Of a DNA stretch of 64,000 nt, positions 22,128 to 33,833 are shown piece by piece. The notes below the pieces were generated by a model that was not told the origin of the DNA, did not search any database, and was given only the letters and a program-made list of their open reading frames with translations. How positions within the stretch are numbered: position 1 is the stretch's first letter; every line of letters begins with the position of its first letter. Source of the stretch: Neonectria sp. B-13 (taxonomy: Eukaryota > Ascomycota > Sordariomycetes > Hypocreales > Nectriaceae); the NCBI GenBank assembly GCA_002682825.1, contig NOKP01000004.1, positions 2,601,607-2,665,606 of the forward strand, written 5' to 3'. A program made the position numbers and the translations under genes.

Positions 22128-23280
22128 TCAGAGGGCGAAGAGGATCTTCAGCACCAAGGCAACCAGAAGCACAACCATAACCACAATGAGTCGGTCCAAC
22201 CAGAGCGGCACACCATCGTCGGAAGCTCGCCGCGCAGGCTGAGGCGGTGCAGGAGCGACGGCAACGGCAACGGCGGGAAGCGGTGTCGTCCGGGTGGGAG
22301 CGGGGTTCCGGATCTCCGAAGGGGGCCGGGGAACCGACTGACTCGCCGGGACGGCGGGGGGTGCGGGATAAGGATCGGTGGTGGCAGGATCTGGGGCGGT
22401 CTGAACGAAGCCCTCGGCAAGCTCAGCGGCCTCGGCCTCGTCGCTTGTGGGCTCGGGGTTCGCCTTGGTCTTCCCTTTTGCCTCCATCTCATCTCGCCAG
22501 CCCATGTTCAGCTCCTTGGGGACCTCAACTTCCTGGACGGTTGAAGCGGCCTCCTTGGCTCTCTCTTCGCACGCCTTTATAATCTCGCCGTTTGTTTTGC
22601 CGCATGCTGCGCACTTGAACGCAGACGACTCAGCAGCTAGCCGCTGACGCACAGCATCCGTGGTCTCAAGGCCGCCGAGTTGGCCGCGGGCATCGGTTTC
22701 CATGAAACTTCGGAGGCTAGAGCAGTAAGGAATGTCAGTATTTGCAAGGTGACATAAGTCGCAAGTTGCCGTCGTGTTCACGGAAAATATGGGGGAGGTT
22801 ACGTACGCTACCAGAGCTGTCCGAACGCCCCAAGCAGGCTGCCATGTCTCCTCGTGATGACCACTGATGCTGAGGCAGATCTCGCGGTTGGCCTCGAAGC
22901 GCCCGCTGGGGGTCATGAAACGGAAACTAGGAGGACGGAGGGGATATGTCGGGGGCAGGACGATACGGCCGTGGTAGATGCCATTGCTGTAGACGGAGTT
23001 GGGAGGGCCGCGTAGGGTGAAGTGCCACTCGAAGAAGTCGGACTCGAGGGGCTCGGCGGAGTAGTCGGCGGATGGGGAGCCGGAGATCTCTGCGGCTTCG
23101 CGGACTGTGACATGTTAGAATACCAGTGGAGCGAGGGATTGGGGGCGTTTTTCTAAGTGAGTTGAAGAGTGAATGGAAGAAGAAGTGATGTTGCGGTACA
23201 CCAGAATATGGAGGGGGGGACTGACGAATGCGTCGGATGGTGGGCGACTTGGTATTGAATCTAGGAGCGGGCGTCGCCAT
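22128..23280 (-). CDS. UBC6: Tail-anchored ER ubiquitin-conjugating enzyme UBC6 (E2 J)
   Basis: E2 enzyme of ER-associated degradation. Three exons (23226-23280, 22807-23104, 22128-22716) give 313 residues. The N-terminus MATPAPRFNTKSPTIRRILR and the UBC fold are typical: DFFEWHFTLRGPPNSVY, GRIVLPPTYPLRPPSFRF, and the active Cys95 in ANREICLSISGHHEETWQP. GVRTALVALRSFMETDARG spans the second splice junction. A charged, Pro-rich linker leads to a C-terminal membrane anchor (DRLIVVMVVLLVALVLKILF). Intron 1 starts GTCAGT and ends CACAG after a TCTAACATG branch; splicing restores the conserved Leu between ATT and CGC. Intron 2 is 90 bases with no in-frame stop, so its retention would insert 30 residues just after the E2 core. 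Confidence 0.95.
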
Positions 23281-24106
23281 AGTGGTGATGCGTGGGTATA
23301 TGCTGTGTCTAAGTGACCGTCTCTCGTGGTTGGTATTATATGCGCCGTGAATTCGAGGCCTGCTCGGGGGTGATGCTGGTGATGCTGGTGGCGAAAGGAT
23401 GATGCTGACGTCTCGCGAGAGCTGGTTCAAGATGACATCGCTCGGTGATGGGAGGAGGGTGAAAGAAAGCAAAGAGACCAAGGACTGATTCAGTAGAACA
23501 AGTAAAAGCAATCAAACAAGAGTTGGAGTTGTTGCGTAGAGATAGACAAACGGTGGCAGGGACGGATGTTGAGTGTTGAGTGTTGGTGATGGGAGAGGTT
23601 GGAAGACAGGCGCAATGTGGTAACTTAGACCAACACGATGAACGTCGTCAGTCGCATCGCCTCCGAGTCAGGGCCGGGATAGTACGTACCCCTAGTGGGG
23701 TCCCCGCGGCTCATCACCCCTTTAGAGGAATACCGGGCTTTATAGCGCAGCGTCTTCAGCTGCAGCGCTCCTTGGTCCCGGTATGGGCATAAACGGCGGC
23801 TCTATCCAATCAGACGCGGGCCTTACCTAAGCAGCGCCTCGCCCGAATTGGGCCTTCGACAACTCCATCCACCATTGATTGATTGAGCATTGCCGTCCGC
23901 CGTCAATTCAACCCATCGCCTTCTCACGAGCTGTGCTGCCGTCGCCCGCCCCGCCATCGCCCCAATCGGCCTCCCAGTACGTCAATTGCTTGGCTCCCGC
24001 TCCGCCGACTGCGATATCTCGACTCAATCCGCTAACTCGAGCCCTTCTCTCCAGCTCCTCCGGCCGTGATACTCCCCTCCAACCGAGCGACTTCGACATC
24101 GACATC
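23281..24106. promoter_or_regulatory. Divergent promoter region between UBC6 and the NDUFB2-like gene
   Basis: About 830 bases. Near 23690-23730 is a GC-rich patch with short inverted pieces (CCCCTAGTGGGG). The 200 bases before 24107 are pyrimidine-rich, fitting a leader for the small complex I gene. No other coding sequence is supported. Confidence 0.45.
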
Positions 24107-24431
24107 ATGGCTGGCCACCACACTCGCATCCCCGTGGGTCCTCCCAAGCCCCCGGTGGCCCATCTGCCGCGCATCTACGGATTCACCGCTACGGCGCTGG
24201 GTGCTGGCATGTGGTTCTGGGTGAGTTCTGACAGCCGTGGGCCGGTTCTCGAACCATCACGAACAAGGTGACTGACGATTGCTCCCACTGCAGATCATGT
24301 ACCGGGCCAAGAAGGAAGGTATGCATACAATCACCGTCTTCCCCGCCTACCGGCTGTCCTCTGCTTATAATTGCTCACGAAACTCTACAGGTGCGGTTCT
24401 GATGGGCCTCAAGCACCCTTGGGATCACTAA
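24107..24431 (+). CDS. Small complex I accessory subunit, NDUFB2-like
   Basis: A 59-residue mitochondrial protein from three exons: 24107-24220, 24294-24318 and 24391-24431. The N-terminus MAGHHTRIPVGPPKPPVAHL leads to a hydrophobic helix (FTATALGAGMWFWIMYRAKK) and a short end, LKHPWDH. The pattern of a small Trp-rich helix followed by a basic residue cluster and an HPW/HPx end resembles NDUFB2 (AGGG) of NADH:ubiquinone oxidoreductase, one transmembrane helix in the inner membrane arm. Both introns are normal: GTGAGT to TGCAG, and GTATGC to TACAG. The 25-base middle exon makes it easy to miss. The family call rests on pattern and size, so moderately sure. Confidence 0.8.
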
Positions 24432-24557
24432 ACGACGGCTTATTGTACTCTATTCCTGCTACAACTTCGACATGGTTGGCGCCAGCCTAACAACGGGGGG
24501 CTTTGGCGCAGTGTACATAGGGCCTATGGAAAAAATGGAACATCATTACAAAACAGT

Positions 24558-25863
24558 TCACGCGCCCGGCTTCTCGAACAGATAATGTGCGACACCCCAG
24601 GTGTCTCCTCCCTCGTATGCGAATAGCTCCGAACACGCCAAGTAAAATATTTGCCACCGGTTGTACCACGTCAACGCATTCTCCTCACCATACGTCTCTA
24701 CGAGGTGCGGCCAGATCTGCTTCTTGTTTGCTGTCATGTTGGACAGCCAGTCCTGCGGACGAATGAAGGTCAGCCACGAGATCAAATGAAGAAGAACAGG
24801 CACAAATAAAAGAGGCAAAGATGCACCAGATACATACCTCGCACGTCCGCGAATAATGTTGTCCATTGACCCACCACTGCTGCTGGATCTGAAGGTTCCG
24901 CTGGAAATAAAGCAGCAGATCGCTCGACGGCATCGTACCGCCCGTGAAGAAGTGCGTCGTCATCCAGCCCTCTTCGTAGTCGTACGGCGTTGTCTGGTGG
25001 GCGAACAAATGCACAAATAGCTTGCCTCCAGGCTTCAGTGCCCGCGCAACCTTGGCCATGAGAAGCTCGTAGTTCTTCATGTGCTCAAACAGCTAGACTC
25101 TCCTGGTTAGTGACTGGGCTCGGGATGTGAACCTTGGCTTACTTCGATGGAAACAACGCGATCAAACGACTCGGCCTCGAATTCGTAGTCGACAACGTTG
25201 CCCGTGATGACCTCAAGGTTCAGGAGGCCCTTGGCCTTGGCCGCCGTGTCAATATACTCCTTCTGCGTCCGCGAGTTGGAAAAGGCCGTGATATGCGACT
25301 TAGGCATCATCTCGGCAAAGTACAGAGCCCCGGAGCCCCATCCACAACTATTCATGGCCCATGTCCAGTCAGCTTCCATTCTCAACTCCTCATGTCATCT
25401 TTTTTTCTTTCACTTCGCTTCACTCACTCACCCGAGATCAAGAATCTTCATGCCATCCTTCAGTTCCGCCTTGACCACGTAAGACTTCAGCATGGCGACT
25501 TCAGCCTCGGCCAGCGTCTCCTTGCCCTCGGGATAAAGGCAGCAAGAATACTTCATCCTCGGGCCCAGACACGCCGCGAGGACTCCGGTGCCAACCTCGT
25601 AGTGCTGCGTGTTGGCGCTTTCCGTCTCGATGGCCATCGGCTGGGTGCGCAGGCGGTCCATGTAGGCCATTTTGGTCTCTACGCCATGGCTCAGAGATGT
25701 GCTCTGGATGGACTGGATGCGATCTCGAAGCTGTCGTCGGATGCCCAGGCGGATCACCGAGTGTGGCAGGTAGCCGCCGTCCAAGATCCAGTCTATCCAT
25801 GGTCAACATCATCATCATGCAATGCGATTCAGGGGGGTCGAGAGGTCACTGACTGTAGTCCAT
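24558..25863 (-). CDS. SAM-dependent methyltransferase, coclaurine N-methyltransferase / cyclopropane-fatty-acid-synthase family
   Basis: Five exons (25854-25863, 25432-25792, 25143-25347, 24838-25092, 24558-24752) give 341 residues. The first exon is only 10 bases (ATG GAC TAC A). The SAM-binding motif I is [18 protein letters not shown] near residue 120, split by an intron inside the second Gly codon. Later signatures include [30 protein letters not shown] and the family's C-terminal block [20 protein letters not shown] with HYLFEKP. Plant coclaurine N-methyltransferases and bacterial cyclopropane synthases share this architecture; the substrate here (amine or phospholipid acyl chain) cannot be told from sequence. 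No signal peptide or membrane helix is evident. Introns have GTCAGT, GTGAGT, GTAAGC and GTATGT donors and all phases agree. Confidence 0.87.
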
Positions 25864-26202
25864 ATTGATTGATTCTGTGCAAACGCCGATCAACAGCCGT
25901 CGTAATTTGTCAAGTGGAATTGTTGAATGCTGGTTGTAATACACGATAGTCTAGATAATGGACAGCTTCGGTCCAGAGTGGGTACCAATCGATGCAATGC
26001 CGGAGTCGAGTACGTCATGACATGTAGGAGCAGTTGTTGACCCGATCAACTTCGATCCGTAAATGGTTAATTCTCCAGAGCAATCGGGAGGTATTGCATT
26101 TGGTTCCACCAGAGTTATAGCTACAGCTGAGTCGTATTCGTACTTTGTATTTGTAGCTCTAACTAGGTAGTACCAACACTTAACTTACGCAATCCGTCCT
26201 AT
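25864..26202 (-). promoter_or_regulatory. Gap between the methyltransferase start and the P5B ATPase stop
   Basis: About 340 AT-rich bases. Both flanking genes are on the minus strand, so this holds the methyltransferase promoter and the ATPase 3' end. Confidence 0.45.
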
Positions 26203-29200
26203 CTACATCCGAGCCGACTCCAGAATCACTTTGTACTGTTTGCGCTTCTTCGATGCCCCCGTGATGCGCTGCCTCATCGTGCCGACCAACCGCGCCAGTG
26301 GTACCGCGAGGTACTGCTCGAATCCCCAGGCCACCAGCATGTAGGCAATGCCCAGCCCAATCAAGAACAATTCGTAGTCCCAGCTCATTTTCGTCAATTC
26401 CATCAAATCCGTCACCCACTTGGCCGGGGCGAGGACCATGTACACCGATATTAGCAGCGCGATGACTATCGTCGCCATAAATGGCCCTGCGGGCGGTCAG
26501 CATCGTCCATCTTTCATTCTTCACCTCGGAATAGGTCGGCACTCACAGTTCTGGCTAGTCCGCTGGCGGAACGGGGCTGCGGCGTTCAATATCAACCCGG
26601 AGAAGGTGTACTCAAAGCACGAGACCAGGAAAAGCGCCGTATTCTCCGAGTTCTTGATGTCGGGTTCTTCATGGTTGACTTTGGGAGGGATGAACCACGG
26701 CTGCTCCTTGACCGTCACGTAGGCCACAGCTTGGAACGCAATGCAGACAGCCATCAAACCAAGCAACGGGGTGAGGACCTTGCGTGAAACTAGGTCTGCT
26801 GTTGGTCGTTTTCGGCACAGAGTCGGCGCTGGCCCAGCCCATCCCATGAAGATGGCAATGGGCAAAATGAGGAGCAAGTCGATGAACAGGAATTGGAAGT
26901 CCCCGAGGTTCGAAGCCGTAACGTAGAGGAAGGTGACCGACGTGAACTGAATTGCCGAATACAAGCTCATGTACTTGAAGCAGCTGAAGCTCGTCACCAG
27001 AGCAGCTCGGCCCTCCCTGTTTCGTGTTAGCTGCCTTGCACACCCATGGACGACATGTGCCGACTTACTTGATCACCTCAAGCACACAACGAATATCAAA
27101 CACCCTCGAGGTGAATGGGGCTGCCACGGAGGCTTCGGCTTCAGACAGTGAGATGCCGACGTCCGCTGCCTTGAGAGCTCCACAGTCGTTCGCTCCATCT
27201 CCGCAGAATCCGCAAGTATAGTCGATGCTTTGCAGCTTCTCGACCAATTCATGTTTCTCGTCTGGCGACATCCTTGCAAACACTTTTCCAGTAACAAGCA
27301 TCTAGGTAACGCCATTAGTAAATATCGGAGCAAACAGTAGTCGTAAATAAACTCACTCTTTGGAGTACTTGGGGGGATCCGTAGTCCACAATCCAGCGAA
27401 ACACATCTCCGCTAACAGCCAGTGTATAGTTACGCAGATTCGAGATATCATACGGCAGCGATGCATCGCCTTCCGGTGGAGCGGGTCGGGGCTACTCATG
27501 TTAGGGAATGTCTTTGTATCTTGACAGCAGTATACTCACCAGCAGCGTAGTTTCGTCGAGACAGTACAGGTTGTTATCGATACTCTCCCATTGCAATTGT
27601 GCATTGGGATCTCGCAAGTCCCCTATAAAGTTAGCACACTCTTCTATTACTTCGAGGCTCTTCCGACCTACCTTGAACAAATCGAGGGACAAAGCAGTGG
27701 GCAGTGCGGGTCATGAGACCACACTCTCGCGCTACACTGATGGCTGTCAAGATATTGTCGCCGGTCACCATCACTGTGCCAATGTTGGATGCCAGAAGCT
27801 CCTCCAGCACGCCGGCAGTGGTAGGCTTGAGTTTGTTTTCGAACACAATGAAGCCGATGAAATCAAGGTTGCTTTCCACATCAGACCGGCTCATCTTCTG
27901 GGCCTTTACCCAGCTCAACTTCTTCAGATGTCGGGTCGCACATCCAATCACTCGATATCCTTTATGGGTGTAATAGGACAGGAGCTCATCGTAGTCGCTC
28001 GGAACTGGCCAAAGAGGGTCAGTAACTGGCCGTATTGGGTAGGTACTCGTAGGACTCACAGCTTTCGGGGCGACAGATTTCTCGCATCGCCTCAGGAGCA
28101 CCCTTGACAAAGATGTCGCCACTCTTCTGGCCAAATTGGCGAACAATGACGCTGGCTCGTCGCAACTGGGAGACGAACTCAAACGACTTGAGCACACCGA
28201 GTTCAAGGTTGGCCTAGAGACACTGTCAGTGATTTACACGGTCAAGTACTGCTCAGGATTGCCTACATTAGGAGGCCTCGCAATTGATGGAGCAAGCCCA
28301 CCCTGTTCCTCTTCTTCCCCTTCTCCCGTACTCTGTTTTCCCTCCTCGTACGACCATCGTGTGAACTCGAACATCTTGAGATCCAAAGGATCACCCACGA
28401 GCTCATCGTCAACACACCGCAGGGTGTGGCAGGTAGCCATGGTGTGGAGAGCAGCTCGAAAGCTGCTCTGCGAACCGTGATGCGTAGCCTCCGCAAGCAG
28501 AAGTTGAGGTTCCGTTATAATCTCACTGAACTTATTCGTTTCGCGACGAACAACTCGAACACCTAACACATCCAACCCATCCTCGGTCAACGTTCCCGTC
28601 TTGTCGAAGCACATTATGTCAATTTTGCCACCAACGTTGACCCGTTGAGGGCTGATGCAGAATATCTGCTTCTTCTTCAGCCGATTAAGTGCAAAATTAG
28701 TTCCGATGGTCAACGTAGCAGGCAGCGCTGGAGGTACGACGATTGTGATGAGGTCAAGCGCGCGGATAATAACCAGGTGCCAGACAACACCAAGTCGAAT
28801 AAAGTTGACCAACGATACAACGAAGCCGATGCCGGCGACAATGGCCATGACACTGATGTACCTGAAGGAATCACGGTAAAACTTGAAACCCGATGGCTTA
28901 GGGAACAACATTGAGCGCACAAGAGAACCCTTGGTAGTGTTGAAACCAGTGCGAACAACAAGCGCAAGCGCAACAGCATCGCCATCCTGGTCTTCTTGTG
29001 GTCGCCTCGCACGAACAATCTTGGTGCCGCAGAAAAGGAAGTGACGAGCTGTATCGGGGGAAACGGATGACGCCGCTAAGTCCATGCCGAGAAGTGTCTC
29101 GTCGGTTGCAGGAAGTTTAGAAACAGGTACGGACTCCCCTATGATCACGTTAGCAATTGTCTGTAAGAAAAGACAGTACGGCCTACCAGTGAGCATGCTC

Positions 29201-30846
29201 TCGTTGACGATACAGTCTCCGGCGAGTAGGAGGCTGTCACTTGGGAACAGGGTCAAATTAGGGTCGCTGAGCTCATACACATCGCCGGGAACAAGGTCGC
29301 TTGAACTTATATATCTCCCTAGTCGCATATTATCAGCATACCCGCGGTGCAAATGTGTTGGTAACGGTCCGACCTACAGAAACCGTTCCGAAGAACTCGA
29401 ACGTCGCATTCGAACCGGGAAATCTCCCGTAGTCGTTTCATAGTCTGTTTAATTAGACTCAAGGAATCAGTGCAAGGGTCAGATCTACTCAACATACCGC
29501 TCGAGTCTCGATTAATGTGGCGGCGATGCTTCCAACGGACATGATAAAGATGCAGACCGCATAATAATAGTAGCTGTCGAGAGACCACAAGACAAGGCTG
29601 GCAACTTGGAAGATGTAGAAGGGGTGGAGCACCTAGGCAAATCAATAAAAGTATTCTCATGAAAACCAAGACACAGTTGGAATAAGTTACCTCGTCCACT
29701 AACAACTGGCCCATCGATTTCTGTTCAATGTCGATGAGGTTGTTACCAAAGACGACTTCGCGGACGCTCTTCTCGTCGCTGTCAAGCCCAGCACGAGTAA
29801 GTCGTACATCGGTCCAGTTCGGGTCCTTCCAGCCATTGCACAACGTGAACTTATCTTTAAGAGGATGATAACAGAGACGGACATAACGGTAATCCAGAGT
29901 TCGCAAGTCATCAATGATAGGGTCACTATCATCATCCAGAGCGTCCGAGTACAGCTTCTCGGGCAAACCAAAGACAGTTGACAGAGAACGACCATATAGT
30001 TGCGATCGTACTTGCATGGTTACAAGCTCGCCCCATTGGTTCTCGATGACAACCCACTCGCAGTCTCCCAATGGGCATGCTCGACCAAGGACAGCAACGT
30101 ACCATCGGGGCATCCACCGAAACAGAAGATATGCGAGTCCACCAGTCAGGATACATGATAGGACATAAAAGATGTAGCCAGCTTGGTTTGTCCGGAAGCC
30201 AGCAATAACAATGGTGAGATCCTCGTTCACCATGTAAAGTTTTTGGCTCGTACGACCACGGTGGCGGAAGCTTCCAAATGTTGTGGTGCTATCTCTGCGC
30301 AGGAGATGCGCATGAACTGAGTTCCTGGAATGACTTGACGAGTGACGACGGAGGGCGTAGTCGTCATGGGAGGCTTCGTCGTCGCGATCGGATGAGGCAT
30401 CATCTTGGTCGTACTCGTCGTCGTCGACGACGCCAAACTCCAAGTCTCCAATGTCAGAAATACTTCGTCGAATGTAGTCATCGGAGCGCCTGGCTATTCC
30501 ATGAGAACTAGCAGTATCCGGGAACACTTCGGGCTCGTCTTCGTAGTAGGTAAAACTAGTCGTCGAGTCGGCACGTGGTCTGCGATGGGAAAAGGCAGAC
30601 ACGCTCGTGGGGAGACTTTCGGCAACAGGCCCGGAATACAACTAGAGGGAGAAGAAGGGAGTCAGCAGGGAGGCTAGCTTAATTAGATGGGGCTAACAGT
30701 ACTTCTTCATGGGCCATCTCGACATCCTCAAAGATGCTTGATCGGCTCATGTTGGAGCCGATGCGGTAGAGGGCGGGCGCGTTGCCCCTATAGCCAATGT
30801 GATCATCGTCACCCTCGCCAGGGCTGAGAGGAGTGTTTTCGTCCAT
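26203..30846 (-). CDS. YPK9: P5B-type ATPase (YPK9/ATP13A2 family)
   Basis: Probable vacuolar/lysosomal P5B pump; human ATP13A2 exports polyamines. Thirteen exons: 30703-30846, 29691-30641, 29498-29632, 29378-29444, 29187-29318, 28267-29138, 28060-28213, 27672-28004, 27540-27622, 27357-27491, 27069-27301, 26547-27016, 26203-26486. All phases close, giving 1330 residues. After a long disordered N-terminus come two hydrophobic hairpins, [16 protein letters not shown], the P5B-specific [13 protein letters not shown] (P5A enzymes carry PPELP), and the phosphorylated Asp in [15 protein letters not shown] near residue 655. VMVTGDN and [17 protein letters not shown] follow, then six C-terminal helices. 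Several introns are short enough to be partly open, so ORF calls tend to read through them; the [15 protein letters not shown] exon (27357-27491) has no ATG and is easily lost. Confidence 0.93.
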
Positions 30847-32283
30847 GGCTGGATATTATTGATCACTCGCTCTCATTGCGCAGGCGAATTGAGGCAGCTG
30901 CGTGGAGGGAGCTGGGATGAGATGGCGCCTCGTGGTGACTCGATTATTTCCGACGATGCGATTATGTCGGTGCGATTACGTCGTTAATTATTCGTCCAAG
31001 GTTGACCAAGGCTGAAAGTGGTGCCTTGCCCCTCCACCCAGTCATTGGAGACGCCCGGGGTAGGTTAATCGCTGATTGGCCAAGTCTCGTGGTTCACTTT
31101 GTGCAAGGCTACTACAACAGAACTGATAGTGGAGACAAATGTACTTGATACCTACTAGGCTATTCCTGTCGCTTGGCGGGTCAGCCAGCCTAACAGGCGA
31201 AGGGGGAAACATGACTTGAATAATGCAAAGTGGCGGTTTTTCGAACTCTGGCGTGTGAGAGGTCAGGACAATCAATGCCTTCTTCTGCTGGTTGGCATTG
31301 TCACATCGTCCGTCTCCAATCTAGAAAGAGACGGTGGAAGCATGGAGTATCTACTGTGGATTTTGCACGGTGCCAGTCAACCTAATTAAGTGGCGATTGC
31401 TTCTCGGCTAGGAGCCTCACTTCGTCCATGTCAAAAGGTTGTTACTGTGTTGTCACTGCGTGTGGAGTTTTTGTTTTTGGTCTGCTTAGACTCCTCTCCA
31501 GGCTCGGTTTGATGCGTCAGCCGGAATTGGGACCGACTGCCCTGCCAGCGTTTCGGGAGAGACAAAGGCTAATACTACAACTGGCACGACTAACAAAAAT
31601 AATCACAAGACTGCCAATCAAGCAAGGTTCATCGCGCACGAATGGAGTACCTCCTGGCTGGATACCAGGAAGGTACCACATGCTGCCGTAGTCTTAGTAA
31701 TTACCAAGTGTACCTGGGTTCCGTGAAGCCGTCCATCGTTCCAGAAGGCTGCGTCTCCAATGGGCTTGTACGCATGTCCGTATTGGGTAAGCCGGCGCAC
31801 GAATGGCTCTTCACCTCATAGGCTCACAAGCTCAGGCTCAGAGGCTTACAGGCAAACAGGCTCACAGCGTCTCAACTCTCTCGCCTCAAGGGCTCTTTCC
31901 CGGGCACTCACGGACCTTTCGCAAGCCATCGAGTGCCGCCAACATCCGGGAATTTGGAGTGAGTGGAGCGGAGTGGAGCTTGGGGAAGACGGTGCAAATA
32001 CTCCCCAACGGGCACTGTCCCCCTGTGGCTGGTTCCTCCAGCAGACCGACCCTCCCTCTCCCCTCTACCGGCTGCCGACCGACCAGTTAGTTGAGCGTTT
32101 GGGTGGCCCAACAACTCAGCTGTGAGTGCCAGCCCAGTGCCCAAATTTTTTCGACTTATCGCCCCCCACCAAAATTTAGCAAACGTCAACGGCCATCGCC
32201 TTCTCAACTTTCTCTCCTCTCAACCTCTCTTCACTTCCACGACATCTATTTCCGCTGCTCTGGCTCGCATCTAATCCAGCACC
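30847..32283. promoter_or_regulatory. Divergent promoter region between the P5B ATPase and NAP1
   Basis: About 1.4 kb with no supported gene. A stretch at 31810-31870 has degenerate GGCTCACA/GGCTTACA repeats. The last 150 bases before NAP1 are strongly C/T-rich (CTCTCCTCTCAACC), a likely leader. Confidence 0.45.
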
Positions 32284-33833
32284 ATGGCCGAACCTATCCG
32301 AGGCAAGCGACAGGACACGTCTGTTGCTCCGTGAGTCTTCTTCTCTTCTTATTCTCGCCTCGTTCCCCTCTTCTCGTCGTTTGGCCGTTGTTTGTGCCCG
32401 CTTCGATTGCTAACTACCCCACCTTCATCCAGCACGCCGCAGAACACTCCTCTCAACAACGCCCCCATTTCCTCCCACGCCCAGCAGCCCGGCGTCGCCA
32501 GTATCAAGGAGGGTGAGTTGTCTCCCTGATGTGCCGTGTGCTGCGCCCTCTACGCGCCTCGTGCCGTGCTCTCCAACCTACTTGACGTCGTCTAACCCCG
32601 CCGCAGAGGACCTGGACCGTGCCGCCGCGGCTTCCGTCTTCGCCCAAAACCCCAAGCTCATCCAGATGATCCAGGGACGCCTCGGCTCCCTCGTGGGCCA
32701 ATCATCGGGCTACATCGAGTCCCTGCCTGCTCCCGTCCGCCGTCGTGTCGCCGGTCTCAAGGGCATTCAGAAGGAGCACTCCAAGCTTGAGGCCGAGTTC
32801 CAGGAGGAGGTCCTTCAGCTGGAGAAGAAGTACTTTGCCAAGTTCTCTCCCCTCTACCAGAAGCGTTCCACCATCGTAAACGGCACCGCCGAGCCTACCG
32901 CCGAGGAGGTTAAGGCTGGTGAGGAGGATGAGGATGAGGTCGACGCCGACGCAGAGGAGGATGCTTCGGCCGCTCAGCCCGAGACCAAGTCTGAGGTTCC
33001 CGAGAACGTGGCCGGTATCCCTGAGTTCTGGCTCTCTGCCATGAAGAACCAGATCTCCCTGGCCGAGATGATCACCGACCGCGATGAGGCTGCCCTCAAG
33101 CACCTCACCGACATCCGCATGGAGTACCTTGACAAGCCCGGCTTCCGTCTCATCTTCGAGTTCGCTCCCAACAGCTACTTCAAGAACAAGACTCTCTCCA
33201 AGACCTACATCTACCAGAACGAGAGCGGTTACGGTGGTGACTTCATCTACGACCACGCCGATGGTGAGGAGATTGAGTGGCTTCCTGGCAAGGACCTGAC
33301 CGTCCGCGTTGAGAGCAAGAAGCAGCGAAATAAGAGTAAGCGTCAAGCTTCTCCCCGCTTGTTCAAATTTGAGCAACCCAGCTAATAAACAACGCCAGAC
33401 ACCAAGCAGACCCGCATCGTGAAGAAGACTGTTCCCACCGAGTCATTCTTCAACTTCTTCTCGCCACCCAAGGCTCCCACTGACGACGACGATGATGATG
33501 CCGAGTCGGACATTGAGGAACGTCTCGAGCTGGACTACCAGCTGGGCGAGGACATCAAGGAGAAGCTCATTCCCCGCGCCATTGATTGGTTCACTGGCGA
33601 GGCCCTTGCCTTTGAGGAGATCTCTGACGATGAGTTGGACGGTGCCGATTTCGATGATGACGAGGACGATGATGAGGATGACCTTAGCGAGGACCATGAC
33701 GAGGAGGAGGAGTCCGACGACGACGTAAGTGCCAATACTTTGGTGACGACTTAGTGAGAAGCGAAAGCTAACAGACAGATAGGACGAGTCGGGCAAGCCC
33801 AAGCAGGAGGCTGCTGAGTGCAAACAGAGCTAA
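32284..33833 (+). CDS. NAP1: Nucleosome assembly protein NAP1
   Basis: Histone H2A-H2B chaperone. Five exons (32284-32330, 32433-32512, 32607-33335, 33399-33724, 33783-33833) give 410 residues (yeast 417). The NAP fold is clear: [20 protein letters not shown], an acidic insertion, [19 protein letters not shown], then [33 protein letters not shown] and [21 protein letters not shown] long Asp/Glu tail follows. The last exon, only 51 bases, ends ECKQS. Animal NAP1L1 ends with a CKQQ-type box that is prenylated, so this may be a C-terminal CaaX site; that is inference. Donors are GTGAGT, GTGAGT, GTAAGC and GTAAGT. Without the last splice the protein would stop early and lose the box. Confidence 0.95.

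Noticed and set aside
30847..32283. Possible small gene between the P5B ATPase and NAP1
   Set aside because: Several short frames are open but none has a conserved motif or convincing splice sites, and the region is expected to be a divergent promoter.
32702..33376. 224-codon antisense frame in NAP1
   Set aside because: A mirror of the GAG/AAG-rich NAP1 coding sequence, giving Leu/Val-rich translation; no independent support.
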